DNA from: Nymphaea colorata
Lineage: Eukaryota > Streptophyta > Magnoliopsida > Nymphaeales > Nymphaeaceae
Length of the DNA: 64,000 nucleotides
Assembly: GCF_008831285.2 (NCBI RefSeq)
Contig: NC_045141.1
Span: forward strand, 4,047,224-4,111,223
Reading direction: 5' to 3'
Shown here piece after piece: positions 49,654 through 63,089 of this stretch. Each line of letters starts with the position of its first letter. The stretch's first letter is position 1. The notes under the pieces are model-generated. The model did not search any database. It was not told the DNA's origin and was given only the letters and a program-made list of their open reading frames with translations. A program made the translations under genes and the position numbers.

Positions 49654-52600
49654 GACACCAGATAGAAATGAATGAATAGTATATGTACTTTATGTATTAG
49701 TTTGTCAAAATGTAAAATGCATATAGCTTGCGGTTGCACAAGAAACTGGCTGGAAGGGAACAAAACTCCAGCAACTAATACTGACAAAAAGGCAAAAAAA
49801 TGCAAAGATCAGGAAAAAGAAAGGAGGGCACAACACTGTACAGTTTTTCTCGAGAAGTGGATGAATGTGCTCCCCAAATTCGTTCTTCTCACATATGAAT
49901 ATGAAAGAACTTAGATAGGGATAGCAAAATCATTTTGAATCAAACAGTTGCCTCCCAACCCAATTATTTGCACCTGAAGCTTTGAATGGCCATCCAGAAA
50001 TTTAGCTATGACCTGCACAAAGGGGAGGAAATGTAAGTTGAGTTTCTATGGCATTTTTTTGGATAATCAACCCAAATTATCACATTTCATTTCACTCACT
50101 TGTTGAACTGAAATAACAGAGAATAAATAAATATGTAGAGAAAAAAATTATAATTTAAAAAGAAGAAGAAGACATGATAGAGAACACAACAGACCATGAA
50201 TGGGACCGATAAGAAAATCTAATCACCGCTGGCCGGTGACAGCACCTCTGATGCATTTTGTTTCATAAAACCCTTGTGATCAAGATCGACAATAAAACTA
50301 TGGATGATGCATTTTGAAATAGGCTAAGTTCTTATCAGTGATCATTGATCTTGCTAGTGGCTGAGATCAATAAGAGATGGCTCCTGCATCCACTATAAAA
50401 CGAAAATGAAGAACAGAAAAGGAAAACTTTGTGACGCTTTCCCCCTTTTTCCCCTCAGTAGTGGTCGATCAGCATTAATGCCAAAGCCTTTCTCTATCTC
50501 TGTCTCTCTCTCTCTCTCTCTCTTCATGTTTGAGTGAGTTCCTCATCAAGAACAAACAAAGAGGATCAGAGGCTTAAAAAAAATGCAGGAACATAAGGTG
50601 TTCGAAACAATCAACAAGACTAGCTTTTAGGTTTCTGTTTCCTTGAGTTTGGATGATGAGATGGTAGATACAAAATCATAAAATCATGAACAAAGAATGG
50701 AACTCCACTCCAGAAACAGTAATTTTCACTCGAAATGCAAAGGAAATATATAAATATATCAAAAAATTGGAGAGATCCCATACTTTCTTTGTCTAGGAGT
50801 AACACGGTTTTAGATCAAAATTTCTCTCCATAATACATGGCCATTAGCAAAATCAATTAAAAGAAGATGAAGCAAGAAGAGTGTCAATGTAGAATCGTTG
50901 CTAGTTCCCTCCATTTCTTCCCTTTCTTTTCACAATTCTCTGGCATACCCAACAAATCAAGCAAGCGAAAGGAGGACAAACAAGAACTTCTCTCTATATC
51001 TCCAAGCGTGTTACTTAAAAGGCAAAAACTTTTAAATGGAGAAAGAGAAACTGTCACATGACACCTCACATCGCTATCATTAGCACACCTTGCGGACCCT
51101 TCGTTTCTGCCAACACCCCATTGCCAAATCTCCATTCCTGCCGGCACCCGGTTGTTGCTGACCAACAATATTTGGGGAAGAGAGTGAGATCAACAAACAA
51201 CAAAAATGCATCCACAGGACGAAGGGAGAGAGATTTGAAGGGGATAGAGAGATCCGACCCTTCATCATTGCATAGTGAAAAAAGTGTTTTAAAATCCTTA
51301 GTACTGCTACGTTTGAGGTACTTAGAAATAGGTAAGCATGTCAAATGTGACTTTTTTGTTGCTTTGTCACTTTTCAGATGAAAGGAGAAGAATGTCAATT
51401 TGGAACCTTTGATTGAAGAGATGGTTCAACAGCTGAGTTGATCTTAACACATGGGGTTACATGTATGTGTTGGGAATAATGTGTTGTCAATAAGCATATT
51501 TTGTGTAATGTTCAATGGATGGTCATTGAAAGAAACCAAACAAGCTCTTCGATACTCTATAAACCTCAACACTGCTCACAGACATGAAGAAAACATGCAG
51601 GCAACAGGGATATGATTCCCACACACTATCATACAGGCTCTCGGCTATACACTCTCGCTCATTAATGCATACACAGTTCAAATGTAATTGAAAATGTAAT
51701 AATGTTTGCACACACTCACATACACTATCGTGCAGGTTATGTGTGATACTTTGTCGCTTACATAATATACTCGTACTATCATATGTGATGAGGGTATTAA
51801 CAGTCCTATGTTGCTCACTGCATTACACTTTTCTTGGATACACATAGTGTTGGAGGCTAATATGTGTGATATTAATCGTTAAACTTCATACACTTTAGAT
51901 GGCATAGCTATTGTCCTTTCATCATTAGCTAAAATCAGTAGTGAATAATCTGAATTGGCAGGAAAAAAGTACGAATATGACAAATAAAACTAGTGTTCAT
52001 TGCCTGCAGCTGAATGTTACGATGTTGCTGGAGGGAACTCTCTATCGAAAACATATTGCCTAGTGATGTTTCCCATGAATGCAAGAAGGATTATACTGTA
52101 ATTGAAGATGCCAAAACAAATAAAGGTGTTGGAACTTGTGTGCCTATTGATTTCATCATGTTGCCTGTCTGGGGATGAAGCTGGCTTGAAGAGGGAATAT
52201 GCATAGGCAATGGAGAAGGACGAATGTGGGTGCAGGGCAGTGGAAATGTCTGATGGCATTTACAATGCACAGTGTGATATATCGTGGAATTCAGTGAGCA
52301 ATACTATTTGCCACTCATCAAATCCATTGATTTTGAACAGTGCAATTGTTGTATTTGTATGATTGCAATGCATCTGTTTTGAACTAAGATGAGATCAATC
52401 TATTTCAAACAAGTCTAAAGCAAAGAATATTTTGGTAACTAATTCTTTAAATATTATAAAATATTACGAAAGTAATTGGCATTTATTTTGTATCATTCAA
52501 CTGTTTCATCAGCCAACTATTTAACTATACATTGCTTCGATGCATATCTTCCATGTTTTTATTCCGTTTTCTTATTTCTTGCAACAAATTAAAAAAGATG

Positions 52601-53500
52601 TCTTTCAAGTTATTGGTTTCTTCGTGTTGTGTGTCCAAGGGATGAGGTTAGCTTGAGGAGGGAACATGCACATGCAATAGAGGAGGACAAATCTAGGGTG
52701 CCTATAAAGAACACAACCACTAGACTAACTTGCAGCCATGACAGGAACTATGGAGAAATCAGTGTGCTTGGGGGCTCCATGGGTTTGACATTGACTACTG
52801 AATGTAGTTGCCTGCATTTACTTTGGTTGGTGGGGTACTTCATCCTATATCTCATAGTAGGATGTGAGTGCACTTTCTGCCAGTAAAGCTTGAGGTACCT
52901 TGGTGCGAACCCCTGCCTAGCGTATGGACGTGCCTCGACACCTCCCCTTTCCCAATCCTCTAGTTCTCCAGCCAATAGAGGTCTCCATTCATCTCTATGC
53001 TAGAAATCACGTGTTCTTTATTTTATCATATTCTTTCATTGGCTTTGAAATACACTGACATTTTTCAGCTTGCAGGAGAAACTCTACTGTCCTGCTACAT
53101 CTCAACCTCATTCATGCATAATAGCCATATATCTGCATGACATCTTCATAACCTGAAGAATTTTAGTCATGTCGTTGTGTTCTTCCTCCCTATATGGTCT
53201 CCAGCTAACCTACACATGAAATAAGTCTTACAAATTTAGTAACTGTTGCATCACATCTATCGCACAACATGCAGGTGTAAGATACATGTTTGATCCTCTG
53301 CCCTTTATTATTTTCCTCTCGTGTAGGATGTATAAAAAATTGTACCATTATTGGGAAGACACCAGCATTTGGTGGCGTAAATTCAAACACAAAAAAGGTA
53401 CATATTTCCACATCCAGACCCGCAAAGATGACACATATGCATATTTAAGCACAAATTATGTACTAAGATGGTAATATGTGCAATATTTTGTTTGATATAA
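49654..53500. other. interval without confident genes
   Basis: Several short open frames without domains. Two diverged copies of a coding-like stretch occur at 52170-52235 and 52640-52703 (GATGA(A/G)G...TTGA(A/G)GAGGGAA(T/C)ATGCA). Together with the plant-mobile-domain relic downstream they may be remains of one transposon. Confidence 0.4.
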
Positions 53501-53509
53501 ACTATATCA

Positions 53510-54090
53510 GTATCAATGGCCAATCCTTCGATGGAATGAGTGCCCTGTTTCAATCGGTGTAGTTGGATAAATAAATGGTCCAGCATAGTTGCACCCCATG
53601 AATAATTGTCTAACACTACCAAGTCATTGAAGAATTGCATGTAATCTAGCTTATTCTTGTGCTATAATTATCATTGGATATTGACAGTCCAAAAAAAAAA
53701 AAATGGATACTAATTCTTTGTAAGTTTCTTGTGATGGACGGTTCATTGATTTAATTGTGCATGGTAGATACATTTTCGACTTCCCCTTCCTAAATAGACA
53801 GCTGCAAACTTAAGCTTTGAACAAGCCAAGTAGCTCCATGTACCTCCTTATCATATTGTACTTGGAGCTCCCAACAACTGCATTCTCTTGACACTTCATA
53901 CATTTTAGTCTTGCAATGTCCTTTAGCTTCATGGTCATCTCAAATCCACTGAAAACAAATGTGTTCGTCTAAGAGTTTCCCTTTTTGGCGAGAGAATAGA
54001 CAAGCCTATAGGACATGCCGATCCAGCCATTATCCAGGATCCTGCCAATATGCATGCTCCACAAATTTGTCCTTCTTATAGTTGCTTAGC
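53510..54090 (-). pseudogene. plant mobile domain (PMD) relic of a transposon protein
   Basis: Minus-strand text TNTFVFSGFEMTMKLKDIARL (53911-53970, preceded by a stop) followed lower down by LDNYSWGATMLDHLFIQLHR (about 53562-53622) matches the plant mobile domain pattern (TxTFHLPxGExTITLEDVAxL ... YAWGxAxLAxLYRxLC). PMD proteins occur in Mutator- and retroelement-associated ORFs and in the host genes MAIN/MAIL. Stops and frameshifts are frequent, so it is dead. The limits are approximate. Confidence 0.5.
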
Positions 54091-55892
54091 TCATCGTACC
54101 AAAACAATGCATTGTGCCATTGAATGCACCTTTATTTATGTCAAATCAAAAACATATTATTGCAAATACACAACCGGTCACTCACAAATGAAATAGTATT
54201 GTTCATACTATCACACAAATCATTCATTTTCTCACACACCATCGCACTATCAACACACAATATCGCACTTGGCACATGATCACAGACGTTGCACAAGTTA
54301 TAAAGCAACTAGCTATTATACCTCGATGAGGCATTGGCTTCGGTTAACACCGGCATTCTTTGTTGTATTTCATCATACTCTGCCACTTTTCTTCTACGAA
54401 GGCAGGCATATATCCCAGTGCCTTCAGTCCTTGTCCTCTCCATCTTTTGGTGTTGTTGTTACTCGATCTTCCTCTGGCCTCCATCGATGGTCATCTCCAT
54501 TGTCTGATGACTAGGTGTCAGCCTCTTCTTCTCTCTAACCTCCTCCTTTTCTAGTATATGGACATAGGTGGCCCTCTCTACCTTTTCTTCTATTTCTTGT
54601 GTATGTCTTCCTCTACTCCATCTTCATCCCAAACTCCTTCATCTTCCTCTTGTATTTGTTTGTCTTCCTCTATCTACCGAACAACCTTTCCGTTAAACTT
54701 CTTCATTTTCCTCTTCTACTTTGTTTGCATGTTCCCAAGGAAGCACAGTCAGTTTCTTCTTCCTCTTTCCTTTTGACGATGTATTGCTCCAAGAGACAAG
54801 TATCTCCTAGATTCATTCATCTAAATTGATCTTGCATTCATCTTCTTCCCCTAACCGCCTTGACTTTTCCTCCCTCAACGTTTGCTACTTCCTTCCCTTT
54901 CTTCTTATCTTTCACTCCTTTCTCGTTCACCACTACATTCTTATCTACAATTTTCATTTTCACTACCACCCACCCACAGTTGTTTACAACATAGCGCCCC
55001 AGATATTCTTCATGTCATTAATCTCAGATAGGTTAGCCCATGAATCATGCAACAACAATACATCTATGTCCTCCACGACAACGTCTTTTTCAAAAGAATA
55101 ATATCAATACATTGATGGGTACCAGTTGTGTTCAAGTTGGAATACTAACATATGGTATGCTTGTTGATGGTTACAAGTAGAGTTGCTTCTTGATGGTTAC
55201 AAGTAGAGTTGTGAGTGATCTGATTTTGATTTGAAGCTTTTGTCAATTTTTAGTGCACTGAGATTCATGAGTTGAATTTTGCTTCTGCTCTAATGCATTT
55301 TATTGCATGGGACTCGTAAGCTTTTTGCTTTGTACTTTTATTTTGGCTTGTTTATGTTGTATAATCAGTAGTTACTCTTCTTTTTTCTCTTAGACAAAGC
55401 TTTGCAAGAATAGCATAATGCTTCACATTTTTCTTACGTAAAGAATACTTCATGGTTTTTTTTATAATGTTACATACTTCAGTTTTTTGGTACCATTGAA
55501 GAACAAGGAATAAACCTAGACGCCCTAGTGCAGTCTAATTTGCCATACAGATTATAATGGTTTTGAAAAGGCTGTCATTATGTTAGTCATTGACAAGGAG
55601 ACTGTTGAGCTGCCGATCTAGACATGTGCACAGCATGTGTTGCTGCCATGCTGGCTAGCTTGAGGTATTGTTTTTCATACACCTCTACACATGGTATATG
55701 TTGCACCAAATACTGAAGGGGATTAGACACTTTTAGTCAAACACATGCAATGAAGATGAGACAAACATATATCTATGCGGTTAAAAATGGTCATTGATAG
55801 AGGAAAATTGATTGAACACACACACACACGGACACACAAAAATAAATAAATAAATATACATACACAAAATAACTTGACCAAGACACGTGTGT

Positions 55893-55923
<31 letters not shown>

Positions 55924-56160
55924 CAAAAGACAATGCTGCCGCATGCCGTATATTTGTTGAATAGCTAAAATTTAAAAAATTATTGTTAAATAACTAAAAG
56001 TTGTTTCTAAGCCACCATAAACCGTTTGTGCACAATTAACTGTTACTAATGCAAATATAGTGACTGTTTTTTGGCACTAAATTTTTAAATTTTGATCATC
56101 TGGCAACATCCACCATCTAAGAGGATTGAATTGTCCCTCTCCCTCTCTCTCGTGTGAAGA
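54091..56160. other. gene-free interval
   Basis: C/T-rich at 54360-54960 with chance Ser/Leu/Phe-rich frames. A (TA)n microsatellite lies at 55897-55923 and (AC)n at 55817-55829. No gene is supported. Confidence 0.45.
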
Positions 56161-56459
56161 TGTGCACTTTTGAACAAGTTTGGCTTCAAGAGCCAGGTTT
56201 CCAAGGCCTGGTGGTTCAGTTTGGTTGGCCGGCGTGGACCATGATGGCAAAGATTTGCGCTTGCAGTCGGTCATCCAGCGGTGGTTGGCAGAGTTGAATT
56301 CATACCGCTATAATGATATTATTGTTCGTGCGGAGTTAGATTGCATTGAGTTTTCTGTATCCTCATCCAGTTCCCTTGACGAGCATGAGATGGAGGCTCT
56401 CTATTCAGCAGACATGTATGGCAAGTCGCTCAATTGAACCCCATGACCAAAGCATTTTC

Positions 56460-57010
56460 TTTGGGGATATGGCCTTTCACCCAGAGCTAGATAAGTTGCA
56501 TGCATGGTTCATTATGCAAGATAAGTTCTACACCCAGTGCAATTTGAATTTTGAAGAAATGCAGTTTACACCTCGCTAGTTGTTGTGCTATATGTGAACA
56601 GGATGATGAAAGTACCTCCCATCTTTTCTAGGCATGCAAAGAAGTTCAGAAACTTTATCACGAATCTTGGCAGCATCCTTCTCCAGTGGTCTCACAGGAA
56701 TCGTTTGCTCGTGATCTTCTCTCTGGAGCAACAGCTATAAGGAGATAACAAAAAGGGTGCTTTCTTTGGATAACTTGGTTGTGCACTTTCTAGTGGCAAA
56801 TCTAGTTTAGGAACAATGTGCTTTTTGGAGGGGAATGTTATGATTTTCCAACTCATGCACCATAATGTTGGGCTGAATATTTTTGCGGTTGTAAAAACTT
56901 GTTGGTAACCTAAGTCTGTTTATAATCTTGTTGCTGGCTACTCTTTGTAATCGCCTTTGTACCTTGATTCTGCATCCATTTCTCTTTCTATGTTGACTCG
57001 TTTAATGAAA

Positions 57011-57042
<32 letters not shown>
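56460..57042 (+). mobile_element. 3' end of a LINE (L1-type)
   Basis: The plus strand carries the zinc-binding end of plant LINE reverse transcriptase: CAICEQDDESTSHLF, a stop, then ACKEVQKLYHESW (about 56588-56670). A long non-coding tail follows, ending TTTAATGAAATTC then (AT)n at 57012-57042, as many plant LINEs do. Upstream coding-like DNA (56160-56440) may belong to the same element. It is 5'-truncated and full of stops. Confidence 0.55.
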
Positions 57043-57044
<2 letters not shown>

Positions 57045-57440
57045 TATATATAACATATTTATATATATAACGTATTTGCATATTAGGATGTATGTTTATT
57101 TTGTTGTTTTTCTACTTCTGATCTTGGTAGTCATTATAAGATGACTTTTAGAAATTTTGGGCTGGAGCTTTACAAGCGACAATTTTTTTAGTTAACAAAA
57201 AAATTTATTGGAGTGGCAAATGTGATTGCCATAATCTATAACAGATGCCGGAGCTCAAGTATATATACTTTTACCGATGATGATACAGTACCCATATAGA
57301 CAAAAATCTTTGCAGAATTCTTTTTTTTTCTTTTTGGAACGCGCACCATCTAGGTGGGAGCAGCTTTAGCCATTTGCTAAGGAGTAAGGCCTTAGCGACG
57401 ATCTTCATGGTTATTTGCCAACGTTCTAGAGAAAGGGGGC

Positions 57441-57498
57441 CGCATGCGACGACACATCAAAGCCACAGTCGCATGCGACGACACATCAAAGCCACAGT
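57441..57498. repeat. perfect 29-bp tandem duplication
   Basis: CGCATGCGACGACACATCAA plus AGCCACAGT occurs twice, head to tail, without a mismatch. Confidence 0.95.
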
Positions 57499-60400
57499 CA
57501 GTTGTTCAGTCCGCCTATCCATCCCGTAAACAAAATGATGCTAACTTTAGTAGTTCAAAATTGGTTGTCTGGTGCGACGTAGTATTTCTAAGTTTCATTG
57601 ATTGATCTCAACATATAAATATAAACATAAAACATAAAAAACGTCAAAAGAAATATAATTTTTTAAATATATGAAGCAGCTGACTCCGCGCAGTTGACTT
57701 TTCGATTAGATCAATCCAAATTCCCGTCTGCTTAACTCAAGTAGCTTTTTCTAATGGTTTTATTGTGAAGTAGATTCACATAATACGACTATAATACGAC
57801 TAGATGGCAAAATTAACGCACTTAAAGTGGATGGCGGAAAAGTCATGTGCGCTGGATGCACCGTGTGCAGTAAAAGAGGGAACGACATTCTGATAATTTA
57901 TTAAAAAGAAATGTCCTTCATAGTTTTTCTTTTTTACTTTTTTTATTTTTAATTTTGTCTTTGCAAAAAGTTTTCCTTCCGTATGAACTAAAAGCATTTT
58001 AGTCATTAACTAATATTCTATATTAGCATATGAAAAATAGTGCATCAAATATAACCAGGTTAGCAGACAAAGTGAAATCAGCTAATTGCTTTACTAGCAA
58101 ATTAAATGAATGATAGTGTGCATCAGGCCGTCTCGTAAGTTCCAGAAATATAGGAATATGCAATGCGCTGTTGACATGTTGGCGTTGCAGGTTGCAGGTG
58201 AAGAGTTACATCCTGCAGCCGGTCAATGGTTACCGAACACTGCCGGAAAGGAGTTGAATGATTAATATCCATCACGTAAGTCGACTCTGCTCCACCCCCT
58301 TTTCGTCAACGAAGAAAAAGCCTGCAGAAAGATTCATACATGAAGTTCGCTCATGGATACCATCGCATCTAACCACTCCAACTCCATCCTTTTAGTACTT
58401 GTTAGATGCACACCTTTTTGAGGTGAGAAAAATGTGAGCGTAGAAAAATATTGTGGGTTATATTAAATATTGTCTGTTATACTCTAGGTCAGTCGACCAA
58501 ACCGAGTGACAAATTTTGTCAAATAGCTTTTCTTGAATTTTTCACTAATGTCTCAGCAAAATTGTCTTAATTCATAAAGAAGCCATATTTTTCCAGTATT
58601 TGTAATATACTCCATATTAATTTCCTCAAACACGGGAAACTTTTGACAGCTTGGATTAATGGAGAGTTTTGAAATTCTGAGAGAAGGTTACTCGATCATC
58701 AGTTTTTGTTATGGTTTCTGACCTAGAGGTATGTCTTGTATTCGTCCTCCAGTAGGCAAGCTTCCATGCAAATCAGATTAACAATGCAAGAATTCCTCAC
58801 AAAACCAAGAATTAATTTGCGCTACTAATTAATTTACCCACAAGACTTGGTTGATAAGCAACTTTGGGCCCCACTTTTAATTAAGGGGTATGCTCATATT
58901 TGAACTTGTGGTAAAGTCTTCTTCTCAAGCGTTTCCTCTCTCATCAACTTGATGACTTTCAGATGTTACTTCCACCAAATTGGAGCTGAAAGGAAAGTTT
59001 TGCTTTATATTACCAATGATCAATGAAAATTTAGTGATACTAATCTAGGCTACAAAGGAAAAGCAAAAAGACGAGTATGAACACTGAACAATGGCATGCA
59101 GGCAGCCATCTATGTTAGGCGGAAGCCACGTTGCCTACAAGACAATAAGAGGTCATTTGAATGCATTGGAACACCACAGAACGAAACAGATGCGTTATAT
59201 TTAGGCAAATTTGATGCAAACGTCGGACAAAGAATGATCAGGAGAGTACAAAAGGCTGAGGTGTTCCAATGCGTTCTGTGGGTGTTCCAATGCGTTCTGT
59301 GGTTTACCATGGAACAGTGCCTCGAGGAACATCTCAGTCTCTCCCCGTGGTCAGTCCCCCAACCCCAAGCTGCCCTCACCCTTTCTCTTTCTTTCCTTCT
59401 TCCGCTCTGCCACCCCCGAGCTGCCCCTTCTCCTCCGTCTCTGCCCCTGAGCTTCCCTAACCCTTTCTCTCCTTCTCCTTCGTCTCTACCCCCGAGCTGC
59501 CCTCGCCCTTTCTCTTTTTCTTTCTCTTTCTCTTTCTCTTTCTCATCCAAAAGATCTATTCCATCCTCACATGCAAATCCTCCTCACCGTCGTGGTATGT
59601 GCCGTCGTAGTAGCCGTTCATCCGATTGCTGACTTCTTAGTCACGATAACCCTTAGACTCGCCATCTCCATTGTCAATTGTGTTCTGCCTTTCATCAGTG
59701 AGTACTACTCTCATTTCCTTCTTGTGTTTCCAGCAAAAATTTCTCACTTTCTGTCTCTTCTTGTTGCGCCTCTCTCGATCATCTGCTGCACCCTTCCCCT
59801 ATTTCTTATTTTTCAATTGTTCTCATATTCCTAACGATTTTTGTCATTTTTTCTGCCTTCCTTTCTAATTTTTAGCTTCTTGGTCGTGGATGATCTTGGC
59901 ATCACTGAATGTATCTTGCTTGAATCTGCTGCTAGTTCGTCATTTCTAAGAAATTTATTGACTGAATTGATTTTGTTCTTTCCTTTTGGTTGGTTTTAGT
60001 TTTGATCCCCTTGCACATCTGTCGGCAAAAACAACCATTCAATTTTGTGTTACTCAGTTTCCTTATGGTTTCCATAAGCTTCCTCATGGGCTTCACTTGT
60101 GCCTTCATCAACGGTAAGCTAACGCCCATTCTCTTCATAAACTTTCTGCTCTTCCCTTCCTGGTATCTTGTTGATTTTCTTGTACTTCTTGTGGATGTGG
60201 ATTTTTGGAAAGCCTAACGGCAATCCTGTTTTTTTATCTGCACTTGGACAAATAATGCTAGGTTGGCATTTCCAAAACAAGCCTCTGCTTTTCTCCAACT
60301 CCACTTATAAGTGTAAATTAAACTGTGGGGAGGAGCCCCTCCAACCAGTTGTTCCTCCAACCATTTTTTTCCTTATTCAGCTACTAATATTTTTTTCACA

Positions 60401-60744
60401 TGGTCTGGTCCTTAGTTTTTCTTGAAAACGACCCACTAATTTGTCTTGGGGACACTTGATTGCTTGATTTGTTTTTTTCTTTTCTTTTTTCTTGATGGCA
60501 ATCAAGCATATAAATGTCGAGAAAGTTAAGACTTCCTTTTCTATGATATAGGTCACTAACCCTGAAATTCAACTTGTAAGGAAAGTCAGTGTGGGGGGAA
60601 TAAAAACAGCAATAAAAGAAAACTTTTTTGTTGTGTTGTTGGTAGATTAATCTCGTTCATTCTATTAATTAGTTCGATGACATTCTCTCTACCATTTTGG
60701 TTGAAAATCAATTAACCAGATCTTTACTAGTGAGAGTCATCAGT
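57499..60744. other. gene-free interval
   Basis: Mostly AT-rich; 59360-59550 is pyrimidine-rich (CTTTCTCTTTCT runs), which creates long but empty open frames. No protein domain was recognised. Confidence 0.45.
59163..59302. repeat. inverted repeat plus 21-bp tandem duplication
   Basis: GCATTGGAACACCACAGAACG (59163-59183) is the reverse complement, with one inserted base, of CGTTCTGTGGGTGTTCCAATGC (59272-59293). GTGTTCCAATGCGTTCTGTG occurs twice in tandem (59261-59302). This looks like the paired ends of a small MITE with a duplicated end. Confidence 0.65.
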
Positions 60745-61190
60745 AGATGAAAATCTAGCATTTTTCAGAAGTTCAAGTAGCAAGAAAAGCATCGCTTCCC
60801 ATATTTTTCTACAGATACTATCTACTACACTTGATAACACTCTGCTTGTGTTTAAAAGAGCCTTACTGTTTTCTTGCTGCTGAGCTATCTTGCAGCAGAT
60901 GAAAATCTAGCGGTTTTCAGAAGTTCAAGTAGCAAGAAAAGCATCGCTTCCCACATTTTTCTACAGCTTCTATCTACTACGCTTGATAACAATCTGCTTG
61001 TGTTTAAAAGAGCCTTACTATTTCCTTGTTGCTGAGTTATCTTGCTACAGAAGAAAATCTAGTGTTTTCCAGAAGTTCAAGTAGCAAGAAAAGTATCGCT
61101 TCCCATATTTTTCTACAGCTACTATCTACTACGCTTGATAACACTCTGCTTGTGTTTAAAAGAGCCTTACTGTATTCTTGTTGCTGAGTT
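60745..61190. repeat. three tandem 152-bp units
   Basis: Units start at 60745, 60897 and 61049, each AGA(T/A)GAAAATCTAG..., with shared TTCAAGTAGCAAGAAAAG, ATCGCTTCCCA and TTGTGTTTAAAAGAGCCTTA. They are more than 90% alike, so recent. There is no open reading frame across the units. Confidence 0.95.
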
Positions 61191-61834
61191 TATGATCCTA
61201 AGGAGCATAAACTGGAACCAGAGATAGACAAGCCAATTTGCGGTTCTATGTTTGAATTATTTTCACTTGTTTAACAACTAACATTCTCATGTTCTATAAT
61301 TTTTCGGGTTTGCATACACGATGAGAGTTTAAGATGGCTCCTACTTGAACGTCAATATGGGCTCTTACATATGAAGTTCCAAAGACAAAAGAATGTATAT
61401 ATCATAACATAATTTAACTGATTTTAGAATAGATGCATGTGATATATGTGCTTCCTTCCCTTCTCTATCACTTATTTTCTACTGCCAAGTGAAAGACAGG
61501 GTTATCTTCTTCAACATAACATCCAAGTGTGCATAAATATGCATTTATGGACCAAGTTACAAACACAAAATACGATTGATAGCATCACAAGTAGCCATCT
61601 TACTCATTTAGGTATCTTTTTTTTAGCTCCTGATCCACAGAAATCAATGTATTAATTTTGCACTCAAGTTAGATTAATGATACACATGGTTATAAGTAAT
61701 GAGATACAAAGAAGAAAATAATTCCAAGAACGTTCTCCGCAAAAATTTAGACATAATAAAATTATTGAGGAACACTATGCAAATAATTAAATGACATACA
61801 GTATATAAGTAAACAAATTGTTGGAGGCCACCAG

Positions 61835-61837
<3 letters not shown>

Positions 61838-61926
<89 letters not shown>
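61838..61926. repeat. (TA)n microsatellite
   Basis: About 44 uninterrupted TA units, the longest simple repeat in the window. Confidence 0.97.
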
Positions 61927-61928
<2 letters not shown>

Positions 61929-62200
61929 GGTACCTGGTGGCACAAGTCACCAAGTTTGGCAAGAGGCACACTCCTTGGCAGGAGAGTTGGGCAGAAGACC
62001 AGGTGGCTCCAAGCATGTTGGTTGGCAAATTTCATATAGTAGTCTGGTGCATATGGTGGAGAAGAAACTTGATAGCTCATAACAGGAAGATATTGCCTTC
62101 CCAACCAACAGTTTTGTTCTAGAGTGTGGAATAGATGCTGGATTATCTTCAATAGCTGGAGTTGGAATGCTACAGACAGAGAAAAGCTACTAATCTACCG
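61927..62200 (+). mobile_element. possible LINE/RNase-H-region fragment
   Basis: The plus strand reads [15 protein letters not shown] in one frame and VVWCIWWRRNLIAHNRKILP in another, similar to the segment after the zinc-binding domain in plant LINE polyproteins (xxWxIWxxRN). A frameshift and stops are present. It is short and the match is from memory. Confidence 0.35.
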
Positions 62201-62945
62201 TTGCCTATGAGTGATTTGTCAAGGGGAGATTAACTGCATCCACAATGATGGGCCAATCATTCAGATCCTTTCCTTGAAGAATCACCAAAGGCATAATTAA
62301 GGAGAAATAGAAAGAGATTTTATTGTTTCATGTCCATGTTGTATTTAATATCTCATTTTCCAATACTAACTAAGCATTTTCTATGCAATACTGAGTAATA
62401 GGTGCAAAAATTTAGAGAAAAAAATTCTAAAAACAACCTTTTTGTTATATATATAAATCTAAAGAAAGAGTTGATTTTGCTATATATTATGGATCATGTT
62501 ATCGAATGTATTGATTTGCATATGACATATTGTTATGAATTTTATATTTATTTTGATAAAACATGTTCAAAAAATAAGATATTCTTCTCATAATATAGTG
62601 GATAGAACAAATATAATGGACAAAACTAATCATAGAAGACACAAACACCGAATATAATAGACCATTCAAACAGAACATAAACAAACACAAGACAGGACAG
62701 ATAGAACTGACTATGGAAGACACAAACATCGGGCAAATGGATAGATCAGACAGAATAGAAACAAACGTCAAACAGGACAGACAGAACATACATATGCGAA
62801 ACAAATGTTGGATAAGAGTAACATAATGTTCTGTGCTTAAAATCATCAAACAGTAGACAAAGAACATTATTGTCCATGAAGAAAAGACAGTAGTGTGATG
62901 GACAGAACATTCTTTCTATCTTGTCCCAATGGACAATAATCAAAC
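62201..62945. other. gene-free interval
   Basis: AT-rich. At 62600-62900 the word GACAGA/GGACAGA recurs irregularly (AAACAGGACAGACAGAACATA and similar), suggesting a degenerate short tandem repeat. No gene. Confidence 0.5.
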
Positions 62946-63025
62946 AACCCTAAATGCCCCAGTTTCATTGGGACTAATCAAGGTGATCGATCACTCTTGC
63001 TCAACCACTTCCCTTTCCATCAATC

Positions 63026-63033
63026 TATATAAA
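63026..63033 (+). promoter_or_regulatory. TATA box of the broken peroxidase copy
   Basis: TATATAAA, 57 bp upstream of the ATG at 63090, in the same context as the TATA box at 44196. Confidence 0.6.
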
Positions 63034-63089
63034 CCAGGGCTTTGGTGCCACTTCAAACCACATCTATGTTCCCTTTCAATTACCACATC

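Noticed and set aside
51600-54270. Possible transposon bounded by CACACACTATC-like ends around the PMD relic
   Set aside because: The similar words at 51617 and 54233 are too short and degenerate, and no target duplication was found.
54269-55101. Series of Ser/Phe/Leu-rich plus-strand frames
   Set aside because: CT-rich background, no start context, no recognised motif, no splice evidence.
59096-59632. 178-codon plus-strand frame and its 146-codon antisense partner
   Set aside because: Pyrimidine-rich low-complexity sequence gives Ser/Pro/Phe on one strand and Glu/Lys/Gly on the other; no domain.
60745-61190. Possible CRISPR-like regular repeat
   Set aside because: The units are 152-bp tandem copies with no unique spacers, and the genome is a plant nuclear genome.
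61674-62152. Frames of repeated IY residues around 61.8-61.9 kb
   Set aside because: Translation of the (TA)n microsatellite.
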